From NCBI GenBank assembly GCA_032717465.1, contig CM064666.1, positions 20,215,511-20,279,510 on the forward strand: a stretch of 64,000 nucleotides of DNA. Reading direction: 5' to 3'. Shown here piece after piece: positions 35,932 to 49,134 of this stretch; position 1 is the stretch's first letter; the number at the start of each line of letters is the position of its first letter. Under the pieces are notes generated by a model. The model searched no databases. It was not told the DNA's origin and saw nothing but the letters and a program-made list of their open reading frames with translations. The translations under genes and the position numbers were made by a program. Origin of the DNA: Coenobita brevimanus (taxonomy: Eukaryota > Arthropoda > Malacostraca > Decapoda > Coenobitidae).

Positions 35932-36208
35932 GTGAAGGAGCGTTGTGGTGTGGATGTGATGTGACAGAAAGCGTTAGCAGAATACAATGAGGTGGTTTGG
36001 CCATGTGGGGAGGATGGAGAGCGAGAGACTGACGAGGAGTGCGTATGTGAGTGAGGTGGAGGGGGGGTAAGGGAAAGGGAGACCGATGATGAGGTTGAGT
36101 GGGGAAGAGGGAGGAGGAGATCGAGGATGAGATACAGGAATGGAATAAGAAGCTCTATGAGATGGTGGATGAGTTAGTACAAAGGAGTACAAAGGAAAGC
36201 AAACAGCA
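35932..36208 (+). pseudogene. LINE-C fragment, unit 5
   Basis: WFGHV-x-RM tail, ATG at 35987. Confidence 0.65.
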
Positions 36209-36999
36209 ACAGACCTTATGGTACTTTCGAGGCTACTTGTTACAGAGTAGACTATAACTGCGAGATCTAATTCTACATGCTGAAGGATAAGGACGGTAAA
36301 GCAAAAAGGCTCCCCCTGCCTCCAAACCTTCCTGTTAAAACTGGCAGGAAAAAGTGAGGAAAAACCGGAAAAACTGACAGAGAAATTTCATAGGAAAGAC
36401 TGAAAGGAAAGGTTACATTCTATAGTACTTAATCTTAAAGCTACCACTTTGAATAACCTGAAAGTGAAAGCAGTAAAGTAAAATGAATAATCAAATAATG
36501 AATAACTGAGGCAAGACATGTATGGGTACGTTCAGTTAACGGAGTGTCTGTAGCCAAGTCATGGAAATTGCACAGTGCACAGTTCAGTGGTGGTGTGGCA
36601 GCCTTGCCTGGTGCATTTAAGGTAGGCAGCAGTCAATCAGGCCACAGCTCCGTTTACTCCACTGAGACATGGAACTTTTCCATGTGAGAGAAGTAAACAA
36701 GTTTTCTCTTGACCCCTGGTACATAAAAAAAATCCCAATAGTGGTCACGTCTTTTTTTTCTTTTTCTTTATGTTTCCGACTCTGGGCAAGGGCTTTCAGG
36801 TCCTATATCCCGGGGGCACTAGCTTATCCCAAGGCCCGGTAGTCCTCCTACACCTCCACATATCACCACTTTGGCGTTAACACCCACCGTCCATATTGAA
36901 TACAGGCTAGGGCTGTCTCATACAGGACTGGTGTATTGGTATTAGCGGGGGTATTTTTACGACATGTTGGCGAGTCATCTAGTATGTCAGGAAAGTCTG

Positions 37000-37207
37000 T
37001 TTTTTTTTTATGAAATTCAAATCCTTAAACTGTTCCCTGCCCCAGCCCGGATTCCAACCTGGGTCCATCAGGACTCCAGGCCGCCTCTCCACCGATTCAG
37101 CCACCGCCTCCCCCACTTCACTAACAGGGACCCTCAGTGATCCACAGCCCATCACAGGTCGAAAGGAAGAGTAGTGACCGTCAACTCAGGGCTATCTGTG
37201 CATATCC
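37000..37207 (-). mobile_element. tRNA-like SINE, unit 6
   Basis: Same SINE, about 10-base tail. Confidence 0.6.
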
Positions 37208-37277
37208 AAGTCTGTGCTTATACTATATTTGCATTTAATAAATTGATCTGGGCACTGAGAGGAAAAATTAAAAAAAA

Positions 37278-37666
37278 GCTCATACGAGTATATACACAAG
37301 TCGTTTATTCTGCGGAAAACATATTAAACTGGATGTTAGACGACAGACACTGATCCATGCGACCTTTAAAGGTTAGTACTGTGTTATGGCTTACTACATT
37401 GGAGGGCAATTTGTTCCATATATTTACAACTCTTTTAAAGAAGAAATGCTTGGCTTCATGCGACTGGAATCGTTTCCCAATTATTTTGTGCCCATTGCCT
37501 CTAGTATAAATCGAATGATCAGCTGTGAAGTATTTATCAACAGTCATGTTATCGTGCCCTTTGAATATTTTAAATACTTGAATTAAATCTCCTCTTAATC
37601 TGCGCTAGTTAGGGTGAAGAGATTCAGGGTTTCTAAACGCTCCTAGTATGGTTCGTTTCTCAAGCT
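37278..37666 (-). pseudogene. LINE-A fragment, unit 6
   Basis: RT C-terminus, stop at 37305 after NMFSAE as in unit 4. Confidence 0.8.
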
Positions 37667-37859
37667 AGGTATCATTTTGGTTCAGGGTTGGTGTTTTTCC
37701 TTATTTTTTGAATAAAAATAAAAAATAAAACATCAATGATTTTTATTCATTCAATTTATTTGATTTTTTTATTTATTTGATTTCTCTGCTAATTATACAG
37801 CTAATATTTTAAAAGCAGTATACTGAATACTGTTAACTTCATGTCCTGTCTATCTACTG

Positions 37860-38514
37860 ATGGTTGAGGCTGAAAGCTACAGCCCAGAATCCAGATACAT
37901 CATTGGGTATGTAGCTGCCTTGTGTAAATTACCTGATAGGACCCTTAAGATCGCCAAGACGATCGCGTACACCCCACGCATGTGCTTACTAGACTTAATG
38001 AACGAGGTAGAGATGCAGTGCAGTAAAGCAGGGATGATCGACACACCCGCACATTCTGGTAGAATGAGAGTACCTGAGACAGTATCAGCTGTGAAAACAT
38101 CTACACCGACATCAAACAGAGAACAAAATCGATCGCGACCCGAAAGCAGGCAAACAACTAAACGTGTCGAGGGTTCGATCATAAACACCAGGCTACACGC
38201 AGTTTCATAAGTTTTCGTGCAGCCCGAGCAGATCTCGCGCCACAAACAACACTACATATGGGAAGTCACCTCGTAGGTCACAGTCAAGAGATAGGTCCAT
38301 TCTATGTCATTATTGTGCAAAACCACGACACACAAGGAATGAATACTTTATCAAAACAAAAGAGGATAGACAAAAGACACAAGGATTTGGTCCTTACTGT
38401 AGGCATCATAGATGCCAAGGGCACTGGACCAGTAACTGCAAAACAGTAGAAAAAATTGTGTCTATGTTCAAATTGGGGGAAGACCAAGTCATGACAAAAA
38501 ACGAACAAACGTAA
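37860..38514 (+). pseudogene. gag relic, unit 6
   Basis: 116-codon frame with a Ser-to-Gly change (AHSG) shared with unit 9; knuckles at 38305-38439, frame intact to the heptamer. Confidence 0.75.
38496..38502 (+). promoter_or_regulatory. Candidate -1 frameshift heptamer, unit 6
   Basis: A AAA AAC, same phase; both flanking frames open in this copy. Confidence 0.45.
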
Positions 38515-38546
38515 AGAAAAGCAAGTCTAAAATTCACATAGGAGGC

Positions 38547-39609
38547 ATGTTGGGAAATGAGTGTATCTTGATACCAGCTGTATGTGAGGATCAAAACATT
38601 TCCTTATTTTTAGACACAGGCTCTCGAGTGAACTTAATAAAACAAGAAGAAATAAATAGAATTTTTAAAAATAAGAAGAAAGTAACTTTTCTGGAAGAAG
38701 CTGATTTAGGTTTATATACGGTAGATGGAAAAAAAAAAATTACAGTAAAAGGTATGATAAGGTTAAATATCAGTTTCACAGAGACTACACGACCATTCTC
38801 TGCATTTTTCTATATCGTTGAAAACTTAGCAATTAAAGCTCATATGTTACTGAGCTTAAGATGCATGAGAGCAGAGAACATAACTTTACTCCCACAAATG
38901 AATGGAATAGACTTTGACAATGAATTCATAGAGGAAATACCATCAGAACCCTCACCGATTTGTACAAGAGAACCAAAAAGAATTGGTAATATTAAAAGCT
39001 AAAAAAAACATACACAAACAGATGAGTGTATAGATCCACTCACACCACCAGCCCCCGCCTCCAGAATTAGACACCCAGGTAACAGTGCTGATTCATCAGT
39101 TTTTCCCGCCCATCTGACCAATGATAGTTATACCACCTAATTCCTATATGAAAGTTACCATTAAGAGGAAATTACGGAATAGTACTGTTCTTGTCTTAGA
39201 AGAATTATGTAAAGTAAAGGGATTGTCAGTAGAAAACACATTATGTCAGATGAACGACGAAGGGCAAACTCAGATATTCATAATTAATCACATGAATGGG
39301 GAAGTTCAGTTGAAAAAGGGGACTTGCATAGTTAATATTGAAAAATGTTTCGCCCCTGTGAAGGAAATAGTTATAGCTGGAGTGACAGGTGAGATAAAAT
39401 CTACGGATAGAGAAAGCATAAAAGAGAATTTAATTCACTCAGGTGAATTTGATGAAGAAAATGATTTGTTAACCCTGCTGCAAACACACAGGGACACTGT
39501 AGCATTACCCGGGGAACAATTAGGGTGTACTAACCTGATTAATCACAAGATTAATGTGCACCCAGAAGTGCATTTATTCAAATATGTATACAACTTGTTT
39601 AAAATGTAA
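38547..39609 (+). pseudogene. Protease/RT N-terminus relic, unit 6
   Basis: DTGS at 38613. An 11-base A run keeps frame, giving 151 open codons (38547-39002) to the GCTAA stop; then 162 codons at 39121-39609. Confidence 0.8.
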
Positions 39610-40245
39610 TATTACTAGATCATTGCAATTTACTATGAATATTATATGTATACAATATTATAATCAATATTATGTACTAATAGATTAGCATATGTCAATG
39701 ATAATTACTGTCGGAGGACCTCCAGCGCGTGACCGAGCAATGTTAGGACTCCATATTATAAATACAATTAATTATGGAAAACATGATAGATAGATAGATA
39801 GACAGAGCACCAGGCAAGCCTGGGAATGGGAAATGAGCTTGCAAGTGTAAGTGAGGAAATGTTGACAATACACTGGAAGCAGCAAGTCAGGGGATGATAT
39901 AGGTAGTGTGTCAGCGAGATAAGCATACGAACAATGCCTAGTGACCATACACACACATACACACATACACACAGGTTTCCAGAACATTCCAACAACAGTG
40001 TAACACACGTGGCACGACCCCTGCTACACCAGAATTTAGGAAGCAGAGCTCAGAAGGAGGCTAGCTATAGAACCGACAGGTAGTGGAGAGAGTGAACAAG
40101 AAGAGAGGTCCAACTAGACTTACTTAGTATATTAAGTCTCTGTAATACATACACTGCTCAACTTAAGATTTTATCTGAATATAATAAATCAAGATCAACT
40201 CCCTTTATTCATCTTTAACTCCTACTATAAGAATCGAGAGTCACA
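39568..40245 (-). mobile_element. Inverted LTR 5' fragment, unit 6
   Basis: As in other units, 678 bp. Confidence 0.75.
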
Positions 40246-40247
40246 AC

Positions 40248-41165
40248 TCCACCCTTCATCTTTCCATTCCGTTCCTGCAACGTCCATCTCAGCAGTTGCT
40301 TCAACAAACATGGGATGAGGCTATGGCACACCTAATGTCTGACTAGCCTTGTATCTCTGACTGGGGTGAAAATAATCTGGTTGTTTTTAATGCACCATAG
40401 ACTCAGTTTTCACATCTATCAACCCTACAAAATCTTCCACAGGTATACCCACTAATGTTTAATAATATTCAGCTGAATCCTGCATCATCCTTGAACATGG
40501 TTGGGGTTTCATTTACTCGGGACTTATCTTGGAAACATCATATTATATCTCTTGTAAAATCTCCTTCCAAGAGATTAGGTGTGCTAAGCTGACTCCGTTC
40601 TTTCTTTACCAGTGCACAATTGTTAACTCTATACAGGGGTTTTATCCACCCCTGTGTGGAGTACAACTCTCATGTGTGTGGAGGCTTTCAACATACAGCT
40701 CTTCTCAATAGGGTGGATCAAAGGCTTTTCGTCTCATTAACTTTCCTTCTCTTACTGACTTTTCAACCTCTGTCTCTTCATCACACTGTTGCACCTTTGT
40801 CTCTTTTCTATCGCTACTTCAATGGTCACTGCTCCTCTGAACTGTCTGCATGAATTCGTCCACCTCTACGGCGGGCGCATAGCACCCATCTAGCAGTAAA
40901 CTCTCATCCCTTTTCCGTCTAACTCTCTAAAGCAAGAGTTAACTGTTACTCCCAGTCCTTTATTTATGCAATAGCTCATCTCTGGATCTGTCTCCCTCTG
41001 TCTGTGTTTCCTGCTTCTTATGATCTCCATTCTTTCAGACGCAGTGTGTCCAGGCATCTCGAAATGATCGAATCTTGAATTTGGCTCTCTCTTGTGTATT
41101 GTTTTTCTCTTGGAAGGAACAATAATTGCGGGCTCGTGGCCTTCGGCTCCTTCTTCCTTGCATAA
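40248..41165 (+). pseudogene. LINE-B fragment, unit 6
   Basis: Post-YADD RT half; CCTTTATTTATGC variant as in units 2 and 4. Confidence 0.8.
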
Positions 41166-41602
41166 AACAACAACAACAAACATCAACAACAAACAACAAG
41201 CAAAAACAACAAACAACAACAAACTAACAATGACAAACAAACAACAAATTAACAACGAAACAAACAACAAACTAACAACGACAACAAACAACAACAAACA
41301 AACAACAACAACAATCAACAACAAACTAACAACGACAAACAAACAACAAACTAACAACGACAAACAACAAACAACAAACATCAATAACAAACAACAAACA
41401 TCAATAACAAACAACAAACATCAATAACAAACAACAAACATCAATAACAAACAACAAACAAGAAAAAACAACAAACAACAACAAACTAAAAACAACAGTA
41501 ACAACAACAACAAACAACCACAACAACAAACAACAAACAAGAAAAAACAACAAAAAACAACAACAACCACAACAACAAAAAACAACAACAAACAACAAAC
41601 AA
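41166..41602. repeat. AAC-rich array, unit 6 (437 bp)
   Basis: Four AACATCAATAACAAACAAC-type copies. Confidence 0.9.
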
Positions 41603-42055
41603 TAAAAATATCGGTAATGTCTGCGTGCATGTCAAGAATACATATTTTCGTCCGTTAAGAAACCTCCCTAACACTTTTTCTTAAGCGATTTAATCTGCTC
41701 ATTACAGCTTGCTGTCCTCTTCCGTGTTATAAAAGTCCTTCCAATATCGCCATATTCTGCATAAATGACCTTCAACAGAATGTTGGCCAGTCACAAAAAA
41801 TAATAAATCGCTAAGGAAGAGGTGTTAGGGTCCCTCCGCACCCAGTGAGCATGCGGGCCAAGGTCAGACAGGGATACACAGGTGTCCGAAAACCGCATTG
41901 AAATTCCAGTCATGATCCATGTCACCTCGCAAAGCGCTCCACCAGCCGGAAGAAATACTACCTCGAATTTATGGTCACAATATTGAACACATGTACGTGA
42001 CCTACATACATACATACACATGCTACAAGGACTTACAAATAAAATCCATTAAACA

Positions 42056-42058
<3 letters not shown>

Positions 42059-42103
<45 letters not shown>
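42059..42103. repeat. (CT)n microsatellite, unit 6
   Basis: About 45 bp. Confidence 0.95.
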
Positions 42104-42109
<6 letters not shown>

Positions 42110-42549
42110 TTTATCTATATAGAGCTAACACCATACTCTAGATATACTCAATTTCTTTTTCACTCTAACTTGGCCCAGATTTTCGTCCTTTTGCAGCTTG
42201 CGTCACGTAACTCTGTGGCGGAGACAATAATACCGCTCTACACGCTTTCCACAGCACTTCTTCGTGACTAGCATCTTAATCTAGCGTCAGTCTACGAGAT
42301 GAAAATGAAGAGATGGTAATTTTAAGCCAGGTAAGAGTTTAAAGAGTATTCAAGTCCCGTTCCCTGAGGGCCGCCAGTGACCTTCCTATGATGCAATTCG
42401 TCCACAATCCCTCCATCATGTTTTTGTTTTTCTATAGGATCAATATGCCCTTGAAGAAGCCAGCTCTCACACCCTGCAGTGACGCCATCCTTCCTGTACT
42501 TATCTGACGGTCAGAATCGCTAATTTTTATTCTAGTTAAATTACTAGAA

Positions 42550-42815
42550 GTGAAGGAGCGTTGTGGTGTGGATGTGATGTGACAGAAAGCGTTAGCAGAA
42601 TACAATGAGGTGGTTTGGCCATGTGGGGAGGATGGAGAGCGAGAGACTGACGAGGAGTGCGTATGTGAGTGAGGTGGAGGGGGGGTAAAGGAAAGGGAGA
42701 CCGATGTTGAGGTAGAGGGAGGGGGAGATCGAGGATGAGATACAGGAATGGAATAAGAAGCTCTATGAGATGGTGGATGAGTTAGTACAAAGGAGTACAA
42801 AGGAAAGCAAACAGC
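42550..42815 (+). pseudogene. LINE-C fragment, unit 6 (internal loss)
   Basis: WFGHV-x-RM tail, ATG at 42605. About 12 bp of the G-rich stretch after ACCGATG are missing relative to unit 1. Confidence 0.65.
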
Positions 42816-43608
42816 AACAGACCTTATGGTACTTTCGAGGCTACTTGTTACAGAGTAGACTATAACTGCGAGATCTAATTCTACATGCTGAAGGATAAGG
42901 ACGGTAAAGCAAAAAGGCTCCCCGTGCCTCCAAACCTTCCTGTTAAAACTGGCAGGAAAAAGTGAGGAAAAACCGGAAAAACTGACAGAGAAATTTCATA
43001 GGAAAGACTGAAAGGAAAGGTTACATTCTATAGTACTTAATCTTAAAGCTACCACTTTGAATAACCTGAAAGTGAAAGCAGTAAAGTGAAATGAATAATC
43101 AAATAATGAATAACTGAGGCAAGACATGTATGGGTACGTTCAGTTAACGGAGTGTCTGTAGCCAAGACATGGAAATTGCACAGTGCACAGTTCAGTGGTG
43201 GTGTGGCAGCCTTGCCTGGTGCATTTAAGGTAGGCAGCAGTCAATCAGGCCACAGCTCCGTTTACTCCACTGAGACATGGAACTTTTCCATGTGAGAGAA
43301 GTAAACAAGTTTTCTCTTGACCCCTGGTACATAAAAAAAAATCCCAATAGTGGTCACGTCCTTTTTTTCTTTTTCTTTATGCGTCCGACTCTGGGCAAGG
43401 GCTTTCAGGTCCTATATCCCGGGGACACTTGCTTATCCCAAGGCCCAGTAGTCCTCCTACACCTCCACATATCACCAATTTGGCGCTAACACCCACCGTC
43501 CATATTGAATACAGGCTAGGGCTGTCTCATACAGGACTGGTGTATTGGTATTAGCGGGGGTATTTTTACGACATGTTGGCGAGTCATCTAGTATGTCAGG
43601 AAAGTCTG

Positions 43609-43818
43609 TTTTTTTTTTTAATGAAATTCAAATCCTTAAACTGTTCCCTGCCCCAGCCCGGATTCCAACCTGGGTCCATCAGAACTCCAGGCCGCCTCTC
43701 CACCGATTCAGCCACCGCCTCCCCCACTTCACTAACAGGGACCCTCAGTGATCCACAGCCCATCACAGGTCGAAAGGAAGAGTAGTGACCGTCAACTCAG
43801 GGCTATCTGTGCATATCC
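43609..43818 (-). mobile_element. tRNA-like SINE, unit 7
   Basis: Same SINE; 11-base tail run. Confidence 0.6.
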
Positions 43819-43888
43819 AAGTCTGTTCTTATACTATATTTGCATTTAATAAATTGATCTGGGCACTGAGAGGAAAAAAAAAAAAAAA

Positions 43889-44277
43889 GCTCATACGAGT
43901 ATATACACAAGTCGTTTATTCTGCGGCAAACATATTAAACTGGATGTTAGACGACAGACACTGATCCATGCGACCTTTAAAGGTTAGTACTGTGTTATGG
44001 CTTACTACATTGGAGGGCAATTTGTTCCATATATTTACAACTCTTTTAAAGAAGAAATGCTTGGCTTCATGCGACTGGAATCGTTTGCCAATTATTTTGT
44101 GCTCATTGCCTCTAGTATAAATCGAATGATCAGCTGTGAAGTATTTATTAACAGTCATGTTATCGTGCCCTTTGAATATTTTAAATACTTGAATTAAATC
44201 TCCTCGTAATCTGCGCTAGTTAGGGTGAAGAGATTCAGGGTTTCTAAACGCTCCTAGTATGGTTCGTTTCTCAAGCT
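43889..44277 (-). pseudogene. LINE-A fragment, unit 7
   Basis: RT C-terminus, stop at 43916 after NMFAAE as in unit 1. Confidence 0.8.
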
Positions 44278-44470
44278 AGGTATCATTTTGGTTCAGGGTT
44301 GGTGTTTTTCCTTATTTTTTGAATAAAAATAAAAAATAAAACATCAATGATTTTTATTCATTCAATTTATTTGATTTTTTTATTTATTTGATTTCTCTGC
44401 TAATTATACAGCTAATATTTTAAAAGCAGTACACTGAATACTGTTAACTTCATGTCCTGTCTATCTACTG

Positions 44471-45126
44471 ATGGTTGAGGCTGAAAGCTACAGCCCAGAA
44501 TCCAGATACATCATTGGGTATGTAGCTGCCTTGTGTAAATTACCTGATAGGACCCTTAAGATCGCCAAGACGATCGCGTACACCCCACGCATGTGCTTAC
44601 TAGACTTAATGAACGAGGTAGAGATGCAGTGCAGTAAAGCAGGGATGATCGACACACCCGCACATTCTAGTAGAATGAGAGTACCTGACACAGTATCAGC
44701 TGTGAAAACATCTACACCGACATCAAACAGAGAACAAAATTGATCGCGACCCGAAAGCAGGCAAACAACTAAATGTGTCGAGGGTTCGATCATAAACACC
44801 AGGCTACACGCAGTTTCATAAGTTTTCGTGCAGCCCGAGCAGATCTCGCGCCACAAACATCACTACATATGGGAAGTCACCTCGTAGGTCACAGTCAAGA
44901 GATAGGTCCATTCTATGTCATTATTGTGCAAAACCACGACACACAAGGAATGAATACTTTATCAAAACAAAAGAGGATAGACAAAAGACACAAGGATTTG
45001 GTCCTTACTGTAGGCATCATAGATGCCAAGGGCACTGGACCAGTAACTGCAAAACAGTAAAAAAAAATTGTGTCTATGTTCAAACTGGGGGAAGACCAAG
45101 TCATGACAAAAAACGAACAAACGTAA
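44471..45126 (+). pseudogene. gag relic, unit 7 (private stop)
   Basis: A CGA-to-TGA change near 44741 truncates the gag frame at 90 codons. Knuckles at 44916-45050. One extra A in the run after the knuckles (45059-45067) adds a frameshift before the heptamer. Confidence 0.75.
45108..45114 (+). promoter_or_regulatory. Candidate -1 frameshift heptamer, unit 7
   Basis: A AAA AAC retained, but the upstream extra A puts the knuckle frame out of phase. Confidence 0.35.
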
Positions 45127-45149
45127 AGAGAAGCAAGACTAAAATTCAC

Positions 45150-46219
45150 ATGGGAGGCATGTTGGGAAATGATTATATCTTGATACCAGCTGCATGTGAG
45201 GATCAAAACGTTTCCTTATTTTTAGACACAGGCTCTCGAGTGAACTTAATAAAACAAGAAGAAATAAATAGAATTTTTAAAAATAAGAAGAAAGTAACTT
45301 TTCTGGAAGAAGCTGATTTAGATTTATATACGGTAGATGGAAAAAAATTACAGTAAAAGGTATGATAAGGTTAAATATCAGTTTCACAGAGACTACACGA
45401 CCATTCTCTGCATTTTTCTATATCGTTGAAAACTTAGCAATTAAAGCTCATATGTTACTGGGCTTAAGATGCATGAGAGCAGAGAACATAACTTTACTCC
45501 CACAAATGAATGGAATAGACTTTGACAATGAATTCATAGAGGAAATACCATCAGAACCCTCACCGATTTGTACAAGAGAACCAAAAAGAATTGGTAATAT
45601 TAAAAGCTTAAGCAAACATACACAAACAGATGAGTGTATAGATCCACTCACACCACCAGCCCCAGCCTCCAGAATTAGACACCCAGGTAACAGTGCTGAT
45701 TCATCAGTTTTTCCCGCCCATCTGACCAATGATTTAGTTATACCACCTAATCCCTATATGAAAGTTACCATTAAGAGCAAATTACGGAATAGTACTGTTT
45801 TTGTCTTAGAAGAAATATGTAAAGTAAAGGGATTGTCAGTAGAAAACACATTATGTCAGATGAACGACGAAGGGCAAACTCAGATATTCATAATTAATCA
45901 CATGAATGGGGAAGTTCAGTTGAAAAAGGGGACTTGCATAGTTAATATTGAAAAATGTTTCGCCCCTGTGAAGGAAATAGTTATAGCTGGAGTGACAGGT
46001 GAGATAAAATCTACGGATAGAGAAAGCATAAAAGAGAATTTAATTCACTCAGGTGAATTTGATGAAGAAAATGATTTGTTAACCCTGCTGGAAACACACA
46101 GGGACACTGTAGCATTACCCGGGGAACAATTTGGGTGTACTAACCTGATTAATCACAAGATTAATGTGCACCCAGAAATGCATTTATTCAAATATGTATA
46201 CAACTTGTTTAAAATGTAA
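45150..46219 (+). pseudogene. Protease/RT N-terminus relic, unit 7
   Basis: DTGS at 45225. A 7-base A run near 45341 breaks the frame; the remainder (45362-46219) is open for 285 codons through the RT N-terminal motif, as in unit 1. Confidence 0.8.
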
Positions 46220-46855
46220 TATTACTAGATCATTGTAATTTACTATGAATATTATATGTATACAATATTATAATCAATATTATGTACTAATAGATTAGCA
46301 TATGTCAATGATAATTACTGTCGGAGGACCTCCAGCGCGTGACCGGGCAATGTTAGGACTCCATATTATAAATACAATTAATTATGGAAAACATGATAGA
46401 TAGATAGATAGACAGAGCACCAGGCAAGCCTGGGAATGGGAAATGAGCTTGCAAGTGTAAGTGAGGAAATGTTGACAATACACTGGAAGCAGCAAGTCAG
46501 GGGATGATATAGGTAGTGTGTCAGCGAGATAAGCATACGAACAATGCCTAGTGACCATACACACACATACACACATACACACAGGTTTCTAGAACATTCC
46601 AACAACAGTGTAACACACGTGACACGACCCCTGCTACACCAGAATTTAGGAAGCAGAGCTCAGAAGGAGGCTAGCTATAGAACCGACAGGTAGTGGAGAG
46701 AGTGAACAAGAGGAGGGGTCCAACTAGACTTACTTAGTATATTAAGTCTCTGTAATACATACACTGCTCAACTTAAGATTTTCTCTGAATATAATAAATC
46801 AAGATCAACTCCCTGTATTCATCTTTAACACCTACTATAAGAATCGAGAGTCACA
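46178..46855 (-). mobile_element. Inverted LTR 5' fragment, unit 7
   Basis: As in other units, 678 bp. Confidence 0.75.
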
Positions 46856-46857
46856 AC

Positions 46858-47775
46858 TCCACCCTTCATCTTTCCATTCGGTTCTTGCAACGTCCATCTC
46901 AGCAGTTGCTTCATCAAACATGGGATGAGGCCATGGCACACCTAATGTCTGACTAGCCTTGTATCTCTGACTGGGGTGAAAATAATCTGGTTGTTTTTAA
47001 TGCACCATAGACTCAGTTTTCACATCTATCAACCCTACAAAATCTTCCACAGGTATACCCACTAATGTTTAATAATATTCAGCTGAATCCTGCATCATCC
47101 TTGAACATGGTTGGGGTTTCATTTACTCGGGACTTATCTTGGAAACATCATATTATATCTCTTGTAAAATCTCCTTCCAAGAGATTAGGTGTGCTAAGCT
47201 GACTCCGTTCTTTCTTTACCAGTGCACAATTGTTGACTCTATACAGGGGTTTTATCCACCCCTGTATGGAGTACAACTCTCATGTGTGTGGAGGCTTTCC
47301 ACATACAGCTCTTCTCAATAGGGTGGATCAAAGGCTTTTCGTCTCATTAACTTTCCTTCTCTTACTGACTTTTCCACCTCTGTCTCTTCATCACACTGTT
47401 GCACCTTTGTCTCTTTTCTATCCCTACTTCAATGGTCACTGCTCCTCTGAACTGTCTGCATGAATTCGTCCACCTCTACGGCGGGCGCGTAGCACCCATC
47501 TAGCAGTAAACTCTCATCCCTTTTCCGTCTAACTCTCTAAAGCAAGAGTTAACTGTTACTCCCAGTCCTTCATTTATGCAACAGCTCATCTCTGGATCTG
47601 TCTCCCTCTGTCTGTGTTTCCTGCTTCTTATGATCTCCATTCTTTCAGACGCAGTGTGTCCAGGCATCTCGAAATGATCGAATCTTGAATTTGGCTCTCT
47701 CTTGTGTATTGTTTTTCTCTTGGAAGGAACAATATTTGCGGGCTCGTGGCCTTCGGCTCCTTCTTCCTTGCATAA
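46858..47775 (+). pseudogene. LINE-B fragment, unit 7
   Basis: Post-YADD RT half with PHTA as in units 1 and 8. Confidence 0.8.
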
Positions 47776-48185
47776 AACAACAACAACAATCATCAACAAC
47801 AAACAACATGCAAAAACAACAAACAGCAAACAAACAACAACAAACTAACAATGACAAACAAACAACAAACTAACAACGAAACAAACAACAAACTAACAGC
47901 AACAACAAACAACAACAAACAAACAACAACAATCAACAACAACAAACTAACAATGACAAACAAACAACAAACTAACAACGACAAACAAACAACAAACTAA
48001 CAACGACAAACAACAAACAACAAACATCAATAACAAACATCAAACAAGAAAAAACAACAAACAACAACAAACTAACAACAACAGTAACAACAACAACAAA
48101 CAACCACAACAACAAACAACAAACAAGAAAAAACAACAAAAAACAACAACCACAACAACAAACAACTACAACAAACAACAAACAA
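47776..48185. repeat. AAC-rich array, unit 7 (410 bp)
   Basis: Contains an AACAGCAAACAAACAAC word near its start, as in unit 8 without the G. Confidence 0.9.
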
Positions 48186-48638
48186 TAAAAATATCAGTAA
48201 TGTTTGCGTGCATGTCAAGAATACATATTTTCGTCCGTTAAGAAACCTCCCTAACACTTTTTCTTAAGCGATTTAATCTGCTCATTACAGCTTGCTGTCC
48301 TCTTCCGTGTTATAAAAGTCCTTTCAATATCGCCATATTCTGCATAAATGACCTTCAACAGAATGTTGGCCAGTCACAAAAAATAATAAATCGCTAAGGA
48401 AGAGGTGTTAGGGTCCCTCCGCACCCAGTGAGCATGCGGGCCAAGGTCAGACAGGGATACACAGGTGTCCGAACACCGCATTGAAATTCCAGTCATGATC
48501 CATGTCACCTCGCAAAGCGCTCCACCAGCCGGAAGAAATACTACCTCGAATTTATGGTCACAATATTGAACACATGTATGTGACCTACATACATACATAT
48601 ACATGCTACAAGGACATACAAATAAAATCCACTATACA

Positions 48639-48641
<3 letters not shown>

Positions 48642-48687
<46 letters not shown>
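48642..48687. repeat. (CT)n microsatellite, unit 7
   Basis: About 46 bp. Confidence 0.95.
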
Positions 48688-48694
<7 letters not shown>

Positions 48695-49134
48695 TTTATC
48701 TATATAGAGCTAACACCATACTCTAGATATACTCAATTTCTTTTTCACTCTAACTTGGCCCAGATTTTCGTCCTTTTGCAGCTTGCGTCACGTAACTCTG
48801 TGGCGGAGACAATAATACCGCTCTACACGCTTTCCACAGCACTTCTTCGTGACTAGCATCTTAATCTAGCGTCAGTCTACGAGATGAAGATGAGGAGATG
48901 GTAATTTTAAGCCAGGTAAGAGTTTAAAGAGTATTCAAGTCCCGTTCTCTGAGGGCCGCCAGTGACCTTCCTATGATGCAATTCGTCCACAATCCCTCCA
49001 TCATGTTTTTGTTTTTCTATAGGATCAATATGCCCTTGAAGAAGCCAGCTCTCACACCCTGCAGTGACGCCATCCTTCCTGTACTTATCTGATGGTCAGA
49101 ATCGCTAATTTTTATTCTAGTTAAATTACTAGAA

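Larger units (their letters stand above)
29612..36244 (+). repeat. Tandem macrosatellite unit 5 (short form, 6633 bp)
   Basis: LTR absent; join at 30316/30317. Shares CAGAACTGG (about 30295) and TCTGTATCTT (about 34139) with unit 3, two units away. Unassigned: 29612-30316, 34977-35432, 35486-35931. Confidence 0.95.
36245..42852 (+). repeat. Tandem macrosatellite unit 6 (short form, 6608 bp)
   Basis: LTR absent; join at 36945/36946. Left part carries the three unit-4 variants (ATGTTTCCGAC, GGAAAACAT, CGTTTCCCAATT); the knuckle region has CTTTATCAAAAC as in units 1, 7 and 8; the RT part has LQTH as in 3 and 5. Unassigned: 36245-36945, 41603-42058, 42104-42549. Confidence 0.95.
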
